From the NCBI RefSeq assembly GCF_022770205.1, contig NZ_JALEIK010000018.1:17430-81429 (forward strand): 64,000 bases of DNA. Reading direction: 5' to 3'. Each line of letters starts with the position of its first letter. Within the stretch, counting starts at the first letter, position 1. The notes under the pieces are model-generated. The model saw only the letters and a program-made list of their open reading frames with translations. It was not told the DNA's origin and searched no databases. The stretch is from Helicobacter sp. (lineage in GTDB: Bacteria > Campylobacterota > Campylobacteria > Campylobacterales > Helicobacteraceae). A program made the position numbers and the translations under genes. Positions 29,038 through 40,491 of this stretch are shown piece by piece.

Positions 29038-29412
29038 TTAGTCATTCACACCCAAAACAACTTCTAGCTTTTCTTTTAAAACCTGCGGCGTAAAAGGCTT
29101 AACAATATAATTGTTTACTCCAGCCTTTAATGCTGTGATAACTTCTGCCTTTCCGCCTTCTGTTGTAACCATAATGATAGGAATATCTTTAAAGCGCTCA
29201 TCTGCACGCACTTTTTTAACCAAATCCAAACCATTCATTTCAGGCATATTCCAATCCGTAATCAAAACTTTGACATCAGGATTAGAATTCATCTTCTCCC
29301 AACCTTCAACACCATTCTCACCTTCTAAAATATCATTATAGCCAAGTCTCGCTAAGGTATTTTTGATAATTCTACGCATTGTAGAGCTATCATCAACAAC
29401 AACCATTTTCAA
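29038..29412 (-). CDS. cheY: Chemotaxis response regulator CheY
   Basis: This is a single receiver domain of 124 residues. The acidic pair is VVVDDSST, the phosphorylated Asp is in LITDWNMPEMNG, the conserved Thr in MVTTEGG and Lys in YIVKPF. CheY-P binds the flagellar switch to change rotation. The gene leads the cheY, prmA, ftsH, Psd-related, pssA run, as in H. pylori (cheY1). Confidence 0.96.
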   Translation of the reverse strand: MKMVVVDDSSTMRRIIKNTLARLGYNDILEGENGVEGWEKMNSNPDVKVLITDWNMPEMNGLDLVKKVRADERFKDIPIIMVTTEGGKAEVITALKAGVNNYIVKPFTPQVLKEKLEVVLGVND

Positions 29413-29511
29413 AGCTAACTCCTTTAAAAATAAAACTTTGTATTGTTTTATAGAAAAAATAACCTAGTATCTTAGCACAATTTCTTATAAGAAAAAATAA
29501 AATTTCAAATT

Positions 29512-30231
29512 TTATGCTTCTGTGTTTCCAAATTGCCTAAAAGCTTTTGCTAAATCAATTCTACCCTCATAAAATGCCTTGCCCACAATTACACCATCAA
29601 TGCTAGCACTCTGCAATCTTTCAAAATCCTCTATATCTGATAATCCGCCGCTTGCAATGGTAAAAATCGCACTCTTTTGTTGAATGGTTTTTGTAAAATC
29701 AACATTTATTCCATTTAGCATACCATCGCGTGCAATATCCGTACAAATAATTGCTTCTACTTTGCTTCCCTTAAATATCCCTGCAAACTCTGATGCTAGC
29801 GTGCTTCCACTCTCTGCCCAACCCTCTGTTGCAACCTTACCATCTTTTGCATCAATTCCAATCACCACAGCATATTTCTCTGCCATCTTCAGCGCAAAAT
29901 CTGGATTTTTAAGTGCCACAGAACCTAAAATTACGCGTTCCACACCCAAGTCAAAATAACTTTTAATAATCTCTTCATTGCGGATTCCACCTCCTATTTG
30001 AATCTTAAGTTTAGAATCCTTACAAATCCTTTCAATCACCCTATGATTTCTTGGCTCTCCTGCAAATGCACCCTCTAAATCCACAATGTGCAAATACTCT
30101 GCGCCAAGATTTTCAAAATGTTTTGCAAGTTCTAAAGGCTCTTTTGCGTAAATCTTTGCACTCTCCATTAGTCCTTGACTAAGGCGCACAGCACAACCCT
30201 CTTTTAAATCAATTGCTGGAATAATTTGCAT
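29512..30231 (-). CDS. hisA: Phosphoribosylformimino-5-aminoimidazole carboxamide ribotide isomerase
   Basis: HisA is a beta/alpha-barrel isomerase of histidine synthesis. The catalytic Asp of the first strand is in [17 protein letters not shown] and the second in [23 protein letters not shown] binds phosphate. The 239 residues are full length. It lies eight bases after hisH, so the two consecutive enzymes of the pathway are encoded together, while other his genes are absent from the window. H. pylori lacks this pathway. Confidence 0.96.
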   Translation of the reverse strand: MQIIPAIDLKEGCAVRLSQGLMESAKIYAKEPLELAKHFENLGAEYLHIVDLEGAFAGEPRNHRVIERICKDSKLKIQIGGGIRNEEIIKSYFDLGVERVILGSVALKNPDFALKMAEKYAVVIGIDAKDGKVATEGWAESGSTLASEFAGIFKGSKVEAIICTDIARDGMLNGINVDFTKTIQQKSAIFTIASGGLSDIEDFERLQSASIDGVIVGKAFYEGRIDLAKAFRQFGNTEA

Positions 30232-30239
30232 ACTTCCCC

Positions 30240-30842
30240 CTATAACTCTATGAAATTTTTTAGAATCCTAAGCCCTATATCGTGCGACTTTTCAGGATGT
30301 GGTTGGATTCCAAAAATATTATCCTTTTGCACAATAGAAACAAAATCCACTCCGTAATTGCTAATTCCCACAGCATTTTCTGAATTTCCCACATAAAAAC
30401 TATGCACAAAATACAAATAAAAGCTAGAATCCAAACCTTGAGTCAAAGACGATTCCACATTTTTACGCACAATATTCCACCCCATATGCGGAATCTTTTT
30501 AGCATTATCACCAAACTCAAACTTAACTACCTCACCCTCTAACAAACCAAGCCCAAAATGCTCACCAAACTCATAACTTTTACTAAATAACAACTGCATT
30601 CCAAGACAAATGCCAAGCAAAGGCTTTCCGCTTTTTGCAAACTCTAACACCGCTTCTTGCATACCAGAGATGCGTAAATGCTCCATTGCATCGCTAAATG
30701 CACCAACTCCGGGCAAAATCAAGCGGTCATAGTTTTTAAGATTATGCGGATTGCTCTCAATTTCTACCTTTTCTCCAAGCTTTAAAACAGCGTTTTTAAC
30801 GCTAGCAAGATTACCCACTTGATAATTCACAATCCCTAGCAT
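30240..30842 (-). CDS. hisH: Imidazole glycerol phosphate synthase, glutaminase subunit HisH
   Basis: HisH releases ammonia from glutamine for HisF. The class I amidotransferase triad is present: Cys in [12 protein letters not shown], and His and Glu in [26 protein letters not shown] is the oxyanion-side motif. The 200 residues are full length. It directly follows the PDC-domain gene with no gap and is followed by hisA; hisF is not in the window. Confidence 0.96.
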   Translation of the reverse strand: MLGIVNYQVGNLASVKNAVLKLGEKVEIESNPHNLKNYDRLILPGVGAFSDAMEHLRISGMQEAVLEFAKSGKPLLGICLGMQLLFSKSYEFGEHFGLGLLEGEVVKFEFGDNAKKIPHMGWNIVRKNVESSLTQGLDSSFYLYFVHSFYVGNSENAVGISNYGVDFVSIVQKDNIFGIQPHPEKSHDIGLRILKNFIEL

Positions 30843-31748
30843 TTAATCTCTTTTGAATTTTGCTGTAAAGCGCATATACACTGCAAGTCCAATCAGCAAG
30901 CAAGTTACAGCAGCAATTAAATAGACCGCATAAATGAGTTTTTCAGGCTCAATAATGGTAAATTTAAACACAAGCATTAAAGCTTCAATGGCAAGCGCTA
31001 TCACAATAGAACCTAAAAAGCGTGTCATTGTCTTATGCACCATTTTAGAATCTTGTGATTTTTGTCTCCCTAGCACTTCTTCTTCAAAAATCGCACGCAC
31101 CAAATCAAAAATCGCTAAAGAAAGTGTAATTAAAATAGTAGCTTCAAACACATCTTTAATGTCCAAGCTATCAAAGCGCGAAAGACCATCCCACATACTA
31201 ATTCCGCCCTTTACAAGCAATAAAACACTCACCAAAAATAAAGCTAAAGACATCACAAAATACACACTTTTCCCAAACCAAGAAAAGAATCCAAACAAAG
31301 GCATAGGACGCACAAGCTCCGATGTCCGCTCTAGGGGTATATCCATACACACTACATACATAAGCTTGCCCTTATCGTTATAAAGAGGGTAAGACACAGT
31401 AACAACAAGATTACCACTAGCAAGAGAAGGATAAGGATCTGTTAAAATACATTTTTTCTCTTTTACCGCACGATAAAAATATGCGCGCTCATTGTGATTT
31501 CCTCCCTTTTTGCATTCTAATTTAGAATCCCTAGATATCCCATCTAATGCTAAAGTTCCACTTGTATCTAAAACATATAAAAACTCAAAAATTCCAACTT
31601 CCCGCTCAATCTTATGCAATCCGTCAATAATTTTATTCAACTCAATATGGGGAAGATTATTTTTAATATTGCGTTGTAGCAAAAAACACAGATACGCACG
31701 GATTTCATAGCGCATCTCACTAAATTGGACGATTTCTTTAGAAAGCAT
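30843..31748 (-). CDS. PDC/Cache-like sensor domain membrane protein
   Basis: The 301-residue protein has a soluble N-terminal half with PDC (Cache-like) features: EFLYVLDTSGTLALDGISRD, RAYFYRAVKEKKCILTDPYPS and LVVTVSYPLYNDKGKLMYVV. The C-terminal half has four or five membrane helices (from about residue 155). No membrane segment precedes the sensor part, unusual for a PDC domain. There is no kinase, GGDEF or methyl-accepting domain. Its end is adjacent to hisH and its start overlaps the exonuclease gene by 11 bases. Relatives exist in Campylobacterales, but I know no proven role. Confidence 0.7.
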   Translation of the reverse strand: MLSKEIVQFSEMRYEIRAYLCFLLQRNIKNNLPHIELNKIIDGLHKIEREVGIFEFLYVLDTSGTLALDGISRDSKLECKKGGNHNERAYFYRAVKEKKCILTDPYPSLASGNLVVTVSYPLYNDKGKLMYVVCMDIPLERTSELVRPMPLFGFFSWFGKSVYFVMSLALFLVSVLLLVKGGISMWDGLSRFDSLDIKDVFEATILITLSLAIFDLVRAIFEEEVLGRQKSQDSKMVHKTMTRFLGSIVIALAIEALMLVFKFTIIEPEKLIYAVYLIAAVTCLLIGLAVYMRFTAKFKRD

Positions 31749-32586
31749 TACTTTGTCCTTGAGAATTTAATTGGGCACTAATTGTATCAAAAAACACAGA
31801 ATAATAATCCCTATCTCTTGGTAATTTCTCTCTCCAACCCTCCAAAATTGCCAAATAATCCCCTTCATTTAAATTCCCTTTTAAAAGCTCATAATTTAAA
31901 TACAATCCATAGGTATTTAACACATCACTTTGACAATAAGCATCAATTCTCTCTAACTCCCCATTATAATACATATCAAGCACCATATCGCCACTTGCAT
32001 CATATTTACCCGGAAAGCCTACCAAATTTGCAAGCACATCTAATTTTAGATTCCGCGCCGCCCCATAATTTCCCAAAACTTCTAGCAAATCCAAATGGAA
32101 TCGCTCACAATATCTTTGGCGATAATTCTCCCATTTGCTTTTATTAAATTCTGCATTATGCTCTTCAAAATACGCATTTGCACTTAAGCGGTATTGCATT
32201 GCGCGCAAAAGCAACATTGGCATATCAAAGCTCCGCCCATTGTAGCTTACAAGTCTTGGCTGATGCTTATTGAGATAATCCAAAAATGCTTGGATTAGAC
32301 TTTTTTCTCTTGCATAAACAGAATCTCCCACCGCCTTAAAATTCCCCACTTTAATAAACTTTCCATATTCATCACAAAACACCGCCGCAATGCTTACCAC
32401 TTGATGGTAACAAATGGGCAAAAACTCACTCCCACTCTGTTCTTTTTGAATCTCCATTGCTTTTTGACTAAGTTCTAAAGCATTCCATTCCCCTGTGTTG
32501 ATTCCACGCTCAATAAATACCTGCTTAAAACCTTTTTTAAGCAATTCCACATCTAAAATTGTTTCACAATCAAACACCATCACCAA
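31738..32586 (-). CDS. Predicted DEDD 3'-5' exonuclease (PolB-like)
   Basis: The 282-residue protein matches predicted 3'-5' exonucleases related to the proofreading domain of family B polymerases. Exo I is VFDCETILD, Exo II is LVSYNGRSFDMPML and the Exo III Asp is in AYCQSDVLNTYGLYL. There is no polymerase domain. Such proteins probably act on single-stranded DNA ends or in RNA processing. It starts the run exonuclease, PDC protein, hisH, hisA. Confidence 0.85.
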   Translation of the reverse strand: MVMVFDCETILDVELLKKGFKQVFIERGINTGEWNALELSQKAMEIQKEQSGSEFLPICYHQVVSIAAVFCDEYGKFIKVGNFKAVGDSVYAREKSLIQAFLDYLNKHQPRLVSYNGRSFDMPMLLLRAMQYRLSANAYFEEHNAEFNKSKWENYRQRYCERFHLDLLEVLGNYGAARNLKLDVLANLVGFPGKYDASGDMVLDMYYNGELERIDAYCQSDVLNTYGLYLNYELLKGNLNEGDYLAILEGWREKLPRDRDYYSVFFDTISAQLNSQGQSNAF

Positions 32587-32675
32587 AGCATACTCCTAAA
32601 TTTGATTTCATTTTCATCATTTTAAAGTAATTTTAGTTAGAATCCAAAACACGCATTTAAACATAAGGCTTAATA

Positions 32676-33458
32676 ATGTTACTTGGAGTAAATATTGACC
32701 ACATCGCAACCCTGCGCGAAGCAAGGAAAATCAACGACCCTGACCCACTTGAAGCGGTGTTTATTGCTAAAAGAGCCGGCGCAGACCAAATCACTTTGCA
32801 TTTGCGCGAAGACCGCCGCCATATCCACGATGATGATGTGCTAAGAATCCGTAACTCTTCCATCCTTCCTTTAAATGTAGAATGCTCCATTAACCCAGAA
32901 ATTCTTGATTTTATTTTAAAAATCTCCCCCCATCGCATAACTCTTGTGCCAGAAAATCGCCAAGAAGTTACCACAGAAGGTGGGCTTGATGTGATAGGAA
33001 ATTTTGATAGAATCGCAGAAATTACACGCAACTTTAAAGAGCACTGCATTGAAGTTTCCCTTTTTATTGACACACAAATTGACCAAATTTGCGCTGCAAA
33101 AGAAGTTGGTGCGCAAATGGTAGAACTCCACACAGGCACTTATGCTAATTTGCACTTAATGCTAAACTCTAATCTCTCCTACACACACAACACCATAGAA
33201 TCGCTAAAGCTCCCACGCTCTGAACTTAAAATGCGCCTTTTGGATTCCATCTCTAGCTTGCGTGATGGCGCAAAGGAAGCAAAATGGCTAGGGCTTGAAG
33301 TTGCCGCAGGACACGGATTAAACTACCACAACTTAACGCCCATTTTACAAATCCCAGAAATCATAGAGCTAAACATCGGGCAAAGCATCATCGCTCGCTC
33401 CATTTTCACAGGCTTAGAAGTTGCAATCAAAGAAATGGTAAAACAACTTAAGGATTAG
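32676..33458 (+). CDS. pdxJ: Pyridoxine 5'-phosphate synthase
   Basis: PdxJ closes the pyridine ring of vitamin B6 from deoxyxylulose phosphate and aminoacetone phosphate. The N-terminus LLGVNIDHIATLREARK and the central QITLHLREDRRHIHDDD are signature sequences, and GLEVAAGHGLNYHN and ELNIGQSIIARSIF complete the barrel. The 260 residues are full length. It is transcribed toward the glycan operon and overlaps the end of hddC by four bases. Its partner pdxA is not in the window. Confidence 0.97.
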   Translation: MLLGVNIDHIATLREARKINDPDPLEAVFIAKRAGADQITLHLREDRRHIHDDDVLRIRNSSILPLNVECSINPEILDFILKISPHRITLVPENRQEVTTEGGLDVIGNFDRIAEITRNFKEHCIEVSLFIDTQIDQICAAKEVGAQMVELHTGTYANLHLMLNSNLSYTHNTIESLKLPRSELKMRLLDSISSLRDGAKEAKWLGLEVAAGHGLNYHNLTPILQIPEIIELNIGQSIIARSIFTGLEVAIKEMVKQLKD

Positions 33459-34135
33459 CTCTCCTTTATTGTATGTTCAAAAGCCCTATAATCCTCTGGG
33501 ATTCCAATATCTATGAAATATTCATCAAAAATTTCTGCTCTTGCAAAGAGTTCTCTAAAATGCTTCTGCAAAAACTCTTCAAAAGAAAATTTATCAGGGA
33601 GACTAAAATCTTCAAAAATATCTTTTGCCACCAAATATATCCCTCCATTTATCAAACCTTCCTTTAAAAATTCCTTCTCATTAAAAGATTGCACAAATCC
33701 ATTTTGGTCTATCTTAACTGCCCCATATCTATCAAAATTATACTTTTTTTTCAAAGCTAGGCAAATCTTGCTTTCTTGTAATTTAAGCTTCTTAAAATGA
33801 ATTGGAAAAAAAGTATCTCCATTTAACACGAAACAATTTTTTGCAACATATCCTAACGCTTGCCTTATAGCTCCACCAGTCCCTAACAATTCCTTCTCAA
33901 AACTATATTCTACCTCAATATCTAAAAAGCAATTGCCAAAATAATCTTGTATCACTTCACTCCGATATGACACTGCCAAAACCACCTTTTTAATACCTTG
34001 CAATTTTAGATATTCAAAGACATATTCCAAAAACGGCTTCCCATTAACCTGCGCCATTGGCTTTGGAATGCCACTCACAACGCTTCTTAACCGACTTCCA
34101 AGCCCCCCACAAAGAACAATTGCCTCCAAAATCAA
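33455..34135 (-). CDS. hddC: Sugar-phosphate nucleotidyltransferase, HddC-like (GDP-heptose formation)
   Basis: The 226-residue protein is a compact nucleotidyltransferase: AIVLCGGLGSRLRSVVSGIPKPMAQV is the nucleotide-binding signature, and CFVLNGDTFFP carries the metal-binding Asp. This short type includes HddC, which transfers GMP to D-glycero-D-manno-heptose 1-phosphate. Its companion hddA lies two genes upstream in the same operon, which favours a heptose substrate over mannose or glucose. It overlaps the preceding methyltransferase gene by four bases (ATGA). Confidence 0.82.
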   Translation of the reverse strand: MILEAIVLCGGLGSRLRSVVSGIPKPMAQVNGKPFLEYVFEYLKLQGIKKVVLAVSYRSEVIQDYFGNCFLDIEVEYSFEKELLGTGGAIRQALGYVAKNCFVLNGDTFFPIHFKKLKLQESKICLALKKKYNFDRYGAVKIDQNGFVQSFNEKEFLKEGLINGGIYLVAKDIFEDFSLPDKFSFEEFLQKHFRELFARAEIFDEYFIDIGIPEDYRAFEHTIKES

Positions 34136-35354
34136 CCTTTAAAAATCAACCTTTTTATCCCTCCAGCTGTCAAAATAACAGATTTCAAATTAGGCATTAC
34201 TCCCTTTTTATAAAGTAGCAAAACCTCATTTGTAAAAATATTCTCTTCATGCAATGGAGCAGACATTAAAATACAATCAATATTTTTTAGCTCTTTATCA
34301 TCTAGTCCAACAATCTGTATGCAACTCTTTTGCAAAAATCTCCCTTGTTTATCAGGATTAATATCTACACATTTCTTAATCTTTTTTAAATTTTCTTTTG
34401 CGATAAAACCCAATAGGCTATTAGAATGAATACCCCCCCCCCACAGCACAATACTCTTTGCTTGAGATAAATAAGTATTCATTAAAGCAATATCTTTAGA
34501 AAAGTCAACGCCATCAAAACATTGCACCTGTAATTTTCCCATTTGAACTTCCCGCGTTTTTTCAAAAAATAAACCCATCCACATTCCATTGTAAGGATAA
34601 ATTTCATCAATCAACTTACAGCCCAACTCATACATCACACCAACTAAAGTATCTCTTTGAAAATAACTCACATGGTCGTGATAAAAGTCATAGAAAATTT
34701 TGGATTCCATAATTTTTGTTGCATTAGGAACTTCCATATAAATTTTTCCTTCATCACTAACAAAATCTACCACATCTTTCAAAAAATAATAAGGCTGTTC
34801 TATGTGTTCTAACAAGTGCCTAAAAATAATAAAATTGATAGGCTCTTTAATTTTTTCTCTAATTACATCAATCTCAAAAAAACTTTGAATATGAATGACA
34901 TTGTCAATATCTTTTACAACCAAAGAAGTTGGGGAAGGGTCTACACTATAAACTCTCTTGCTTTCCTTTGCTAAAGCTACCAACAAATCTCCGTGACCCG
35001 GAGCAATTTCCAAAAAAACATCATTGACATTAGCATAGTTTTTAATTTTATCTTTAGTTTGCATTAAAGTTTTACTTAATCTATCTGTAAAATACTTTTG
35101 CTGATAATATTCTCCGCTTGTATAGACTTTCAGCATTTTATTCTTATCAAAAGCCATATTATAAACAAGCCCACATTGTTGGCATTGTTGCATATCCATA
35201 GTGCAATCACCTTGCGCATAACCATCTTCATCTATGCTAGAAATTTTACTATTTGGGAAAATATCTCCAGAAGCAAAAACATTCCCTAAAAACAAAATAC
35301 CCTTAAAAACTGATAGCTTATTACATAAAGGACAAACCCTCTCTCTACAATTAT

Positions 35355-35367
<13 letters not shown>
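34132..35367 (-). CDS. SAM-dependent methyltransferase with zinc-finger-like N-terminus, phase-variable, in frame
   Basis: The 411-residue protein has three parts. Cys pairs CPLC and CQQCG form a putative zinc-binding N-terminus; FLEIAPGHGDLLVAL is SAM motif I; the C-terminal third (SIVLWGGGIHSNSLLGFI) resembles the tail of sugar C-methyltransferases of the NovU/TylC3 kind. A run of 10 G in the coding strand encodes the Gly-Gly-Gly of this tail and is in frame; a slip would remove the last 90 or so residues. It overlaps hddC by four bases and hddA by 13. A methylated heptose is a reasonable product. Confidence 0.82.
34433..34442. repeat. C10 homopolymer tract (phase-variation switch)
   Basis: Ten consecutive C on the plus strand fall in the C-terminal third of the methyltransferase gene at 34132-35367. 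The present length gives an open frame. Confidence 0.85.
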
Positions 35368-37347
<1,980 letters not shown>

Positions 37348-37418
37348 TCACACAATGCTTAACCTCCAGTAAATCGCTCCAAGAAAAAGTTTTAATATTT
37401 ATAAATCACCTTTAGACC

Positions 37419-38393
37419 TTAATACCAACATAAACAATCTTTACAAAAATCAACCCCTGCTCTTCCTTCTCTTAAATGCACTTCTCTGATTTTTTGCAAT
37501 TCTTTGGAATCTTTCCACACTTCAGCAATACTTTGTATCTCAACATTGCCAAGAGTAACATTCCGACATTGATCTACACAACAAACCGCAACTTGCCCAT
37601 CTGTTTTAATCACCATTGTATTCCAAATTGCATAACAAGGTGTAGCATTAGCTTCATCAAAAAGCATATTCCTATCATACTCTAGCTCAGATAACGCCCC
37701 CCCCCCGCCAGTATATTTACTTTTATTTATAATTCCTAACGATAAGTCATCAATCTTAATACTATCCCCTTTATCCTTATCTAAAATTTTTTCCCAAAAC
37801 CCTACAATCTTATCCATAGCATCAAGATAATAACTATTTTTAATCACACTAATTCTCACAGCCGTTTTGGATTCCAACTTATTCCTTAACATTACAAAAG
37901 CAATCACATTTCCCAAAACTTCCTCAAAAGACAAGCCCTTTCTAATACTTTCATAAGCCCTCTTATCTAATCCATCAATAGAAAAATTAACCCTCTCTAA
38001 AGAACTCTTTAAAATATCCTCTGCCATTTTTCCACGCATCAGTGAACCATTGCTTGTAATACTGACTTTTACACCATTTTCTGTAAAATAACGGATTCTT
38101 TGGGGCAAGAATTTATCCAATAATGGTTCATTACCGACAAATAGAGCTACCTTTTGCACATATTGTTTATTGTCCAATATCTCATCGGCAATTTTTTTAA
38201 AAACCTCATCATTCATATACGATTTTTTAATTTTTCTTCGCCACTCATCAATTCCACACATAACACATCGTGCCGTACAATTATTAGTTGTCTCTATATT
38301 GATAAATCGTGGAAAATTTTTATAGTCTTCAAGACATCCCCCCTTACCTCCATCCAAAACCTTATTTATCACATATTCCAAGTTTTTATCCAC
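37419..38393 (-). CDS. Radical SAM/SPASM domain enzyme, phase-variable, in frame
   Basis: The 324-residue protein has the radical SAM cluster motif CTARCVMC at about residues 39-46 (CxxxCxxC), and a SPASM-like C-terminus with Cys in NATPCYAIWN, VAVCCVDQC and DFCKDCLCW for auxiliary clusters. A coding-strand run of 10 G encodes Gly residues in KYTGGGGALSE and is in frame; a slip would delete the auxiliary-cluster region. It is embedded among GDP-heptose genes, so a modification of a nucleotide sugar or glycan is likely. The reaction is unknown. Confidence 0.82.
   Translation of the reverse strand: MDKNLEYVINKVLDGGKGGCLEDYKNFPRFINIETTNNCTARCVMCGIDEWRRKIKKSYMNDEVFKKIADEILDNKQYVQKVALFVGNEPLLDKFLPQRIRYFTENGVKVSITSNGSLMRGKMAEDILKSSLERVNFSIDGLDKRAYESIRKGLSFEEVLGNVIAFVMLRNKLESKTAVRISVIKNSYYLDAMDKIVGFWEKILDKDKGDSIKIDDLSLGIINKSKYTGGGGALSELEYDRNMLFDEANATPCYAIWNTMVIKTDGQVAVCCVDQCRNVTLGNVEIQSIAEVWKDSKELQKIREVHLREGRAGVDFCKDCLCWY
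37697..37706. repeat. C10 homopolymer tract (phase-variation switch)
   Basis: Ten consecutive C on the plus strand lie within the radical SAM gene, between the radical SAM core and the SPASM region. The present length is in frame. Confidence 0.85.
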
Positions 38394-38398
38394 AATCC

Positions 38399-39460
38399 TT
38401 ATCCTCTTTTAACAGATACATCTAAGTACCATTGATATAACATTTTAACACCTTGCTCCAAAGCAACCTTATATTTCCAGCCAAAACTCTGCAGCCTTGA
38501 ACAATCAGGCAGCTTTCTAAAAGTTCCATCTGGCTTTGTAGCATCAAAAAACAATTTTCCTCCAAAGCCAACAATACAACCAATCATTTCAGCCAATTCT
38601 TTAATGGATACATCACTGCCATAACCAATATTTATATGTGTATTACGGACTTCTTTTGTATCACCCACACATAAATCCTTAAAGTCAATGTTCTCCATCA
38701 CAAATACACAAGCATCCGCCATATCACTACTATGCAAAAACTCTCTACGCGGATTCCCACTACCCCAAATCTCTACACCATCAGCACGAATTCCAAATCT
38801 ATCACAATATTCTTTTGCTTTTTCTATGGAATCCAAATTTAAATCTTTCAAAATCATTGAATAATTCGCTTGTGCTAAAAGCTTTGATAAATGCATCTTT
38901 CGTATAAGAGCTGGTAAAACATGACAATTTTCCAAATCAAAGTTATCATCAGCCCCATAAATACCCGTAGGCATCACACTAATAAAGTTTGTGCCATATT
39001 GTAAATTATAAGACTCACACATTTTAAGCCCCGCAATTTTAGCGATTGCATAAGGCTCATTTGTGTATTCCAAAGGACTTGTTAAAAGATATTCCTCTTT
39101 AATGGGCTGTGGAGATTCCTTAGGATAAATACAAGTTGTTCCTAGAAACAACAACTTTTTTGTTTTGCTTAAATAAGATTGATGGATAACATTATTTTGT
39201 ATCATTAGATTTTGATAGATAAAATCCGCTCTATAAGTATTATTTGCAGAGATTCCACCAACCTTAGCAGCAGACAAAAACACATACTCGGGCTTTTCTT
39301 TTTCAAAAAACTCTCTCACAGCCACTTGATTTGTTAAATCAAGCTCACTATGTGTTCTATACACTAAATTTTCATAACCCTTATCTCGCAAATTTTTAAC
39401 AATCGCAGAACCTGTTAAACCTCTATGTCCGGCAACATAAATTTTAGAATCTTTTTTCAC
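38399..39460 (-). CDS. fcl: GDP-L-fucose synthase family protein (Fcl/WcaG/MlghC-like)
   Basis: The 353-residue enzyme has NADP-binding KIYVAGHRGLTGSAIV, the catalytic Ser/Tyr/Lys region with CIYPKESPQPIKEEYLL and EPYAIAKIAG, all typical of GDP-fucose synthase. That enzyme epimerises and reduces GDP-4-keto-6-deoxymannose. In Campylobacter, close relatives act on GDP-heptose instead. No GDP-mannose dehydratase is in the window and heptose genes surround it, so a heptose reductase role is at least as likely as fucose synthesis; the GT10 gene elsewhere would fit fucose. Confidence 0.82.
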   Translation of the reverse strand: MKKDSKIYVAGHRGLTGSAIVKNLRDKGYENLVYRTHSELDLTNQVAVREFFEKEKPEYVFLSAAKVGGISANNTYRADFIYQNLMIQNNVIHQSYLSKTKKLLFLGTTCIYPKESPQPIKEEYLLTSPLEYTNEPYAIAKIAGLKMCESYNLQYGTNFISVMPTGIYGADDNFDLENCHVLPALIRKMHLSKLLAQANYSMILKDLNLDSIEKAKEYCDRFGIRADGVEIWGSGNPRREFLHSSDMADACVFVMENIDFKDLCVGDTKEVRNTHINIGYGSDVSIKELAEMIGCIVGFGGKLFFDATKPDGTFRKLPDCSRLQSFGWKYKVALEQGVKMLYQWYLDVSVKRG

Positions 39461-39510
39461 AATGCACTCTTTTAATATACCAAATAAAAATTTGTGGAAT
39501 CTTTTTACAT

Positions 39511-40332
39511 TTATCTCCCACTACCGATTAAAGACTTAATTTCAAAAATTGCCTTATAAATTTCATCAAAGGCAAAATTAGCCCAAGTATTTTGCTTAAC
39601 AGGCGAATTCCCAACATGATTAAGAGCAAGTTTTGTCATACATCTTACTAGCATCTCCCTCTCACTAACCATCTCTAGAGGCAAAAACAAATGCGTTGGT
39701 GCTTCATCAAAAGAATCCCAACATACATAATTCATTTTCTCTAGAATACGACTACTTCTAGATAATTCTGGAAATGTATTACCTTCTAAGTATATAATAG
39801 GTCTATTTTTTTCTATTAATTTCGCCCCCCCCCCTATCACCTTATGCTCCATTCCCTCAACATCTATTTTTATTAATGCGACTTTCTCTTTAATATTAAG
39901 GCCATCAAGAGTTTTACAATTAACTTGAATACAGCCTGGTTGAGTTTCTTGTCCATCAAACAATGTAATCCCATTCTCTTGGCAAAAAAGTGTTTCGTTT
40001 TTGTTGGATAAACCAAAATCATAGATAGTTACTTTTTTGTCAAAATCATTCAATTGCATACTTGCTTTTGCATATGAAGCATACTTTCCATTAGCTTCAA
40101 AAGCTATAACCTTAAAACCATTTGCTGCCAAAAACAAAGAATGATTACCAATATGCATTCCTATGTCCAAAACTAAAGAGCCTTTAGGAATTCTACTTAT
40201 CATATCCTTTAAAATTTCATACTCATAGGGAACGCCTGTTTTACCAATAAGATTCTTATAATCTTCATTTAAACACATCTTATAAGAAACTTTCTCATCC
40301 TCTAAATTTAATGTTACAACATCTTGATTCAT
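39511..40332 (-). CDS. FkbM family methyltransferase, phase-variable, in frame
   Basis: A 273-residue paralogue of the gene at 11470-12306, alike along its whole length: VLDIGMHIGNHSLF (motif I), VIAFEANGKY, and IKIDVEGMEHKVIGGGAKLI. Here the run of 10 coding-strand G (plus 39825-39834) falls directly after the FkbM block, encoding the Gly-Gly-Gly that replaces LEGA of the paralogue. It is in frame. A strong AGGAGGT site precedes the ATG. It probably methylates a sugar hydroxyl in the polysaccharide made by this operon. Confidence 0.87.
   Translation of the reverse strand: MNQDVVTLNLEDEKVSYKMCLNEDYKNLIGKTGVPYEYEILKDMISRIPKGSLVLDIGMHIGNHSLFLAANGFKVIAFEANGKYASYAKASMQLNDFDKKVTIYDFGLSNKNETLFCQENGITLFDGQETQPGCIQVNCKTLDGLNIKEKVALIKIDVEGMEHKVIGGGAKLIEKNRPIIYLEGNTFPELSRSSRILEKMNYVCWDSFDEAPTHLFLPLEMVSEREMLVRCMTKLALNHVGNSPVKQNTWANFAFDEIYKAIFEIKSLIGSGR
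39825..39834. repeat. C10 homopolymer tract (phase-variation switch)
   Basis: Ten consecutive C on the plus strand lie about two thirds into the second FkbM gene. The present length is in frame. Confidence 0.85.
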
Positions 40333-40366
40333 TAAACTTTACCTCCTTTTAATCCTAATTTTAGAA

Positions 40367-40441
40367 TCAAACCTTATCATAAATCAACTTATCTCCATCT
40401 GATAAATCGGATTTTCGTAGCCAATCAATTCCAATATTAAA
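40367..40441 (-). pseudogene. C-terminal remnant of a second sugar 3,5-epimerase gene
   Basis: A 24-codon frame ending in TGA encodes NIGIDWLRKSDLSDGDKL, which aligns with the C-terminus of the intact epimerase at 41422-41967 (RIGIDWPTKNPILSDRDVL). A stop codon lies immediately upstream in frame and no start is present, so only a tail is left. It suggests loss of a second RmlC-like epimerase by deletion or recombination between the methyltransferase genes. Confidence 0.6.
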
Positions 40442-40491
40442 TAATCAAGGGCTTATTCTATCTTAATTTTTCTACAAATTACACTCCAATA

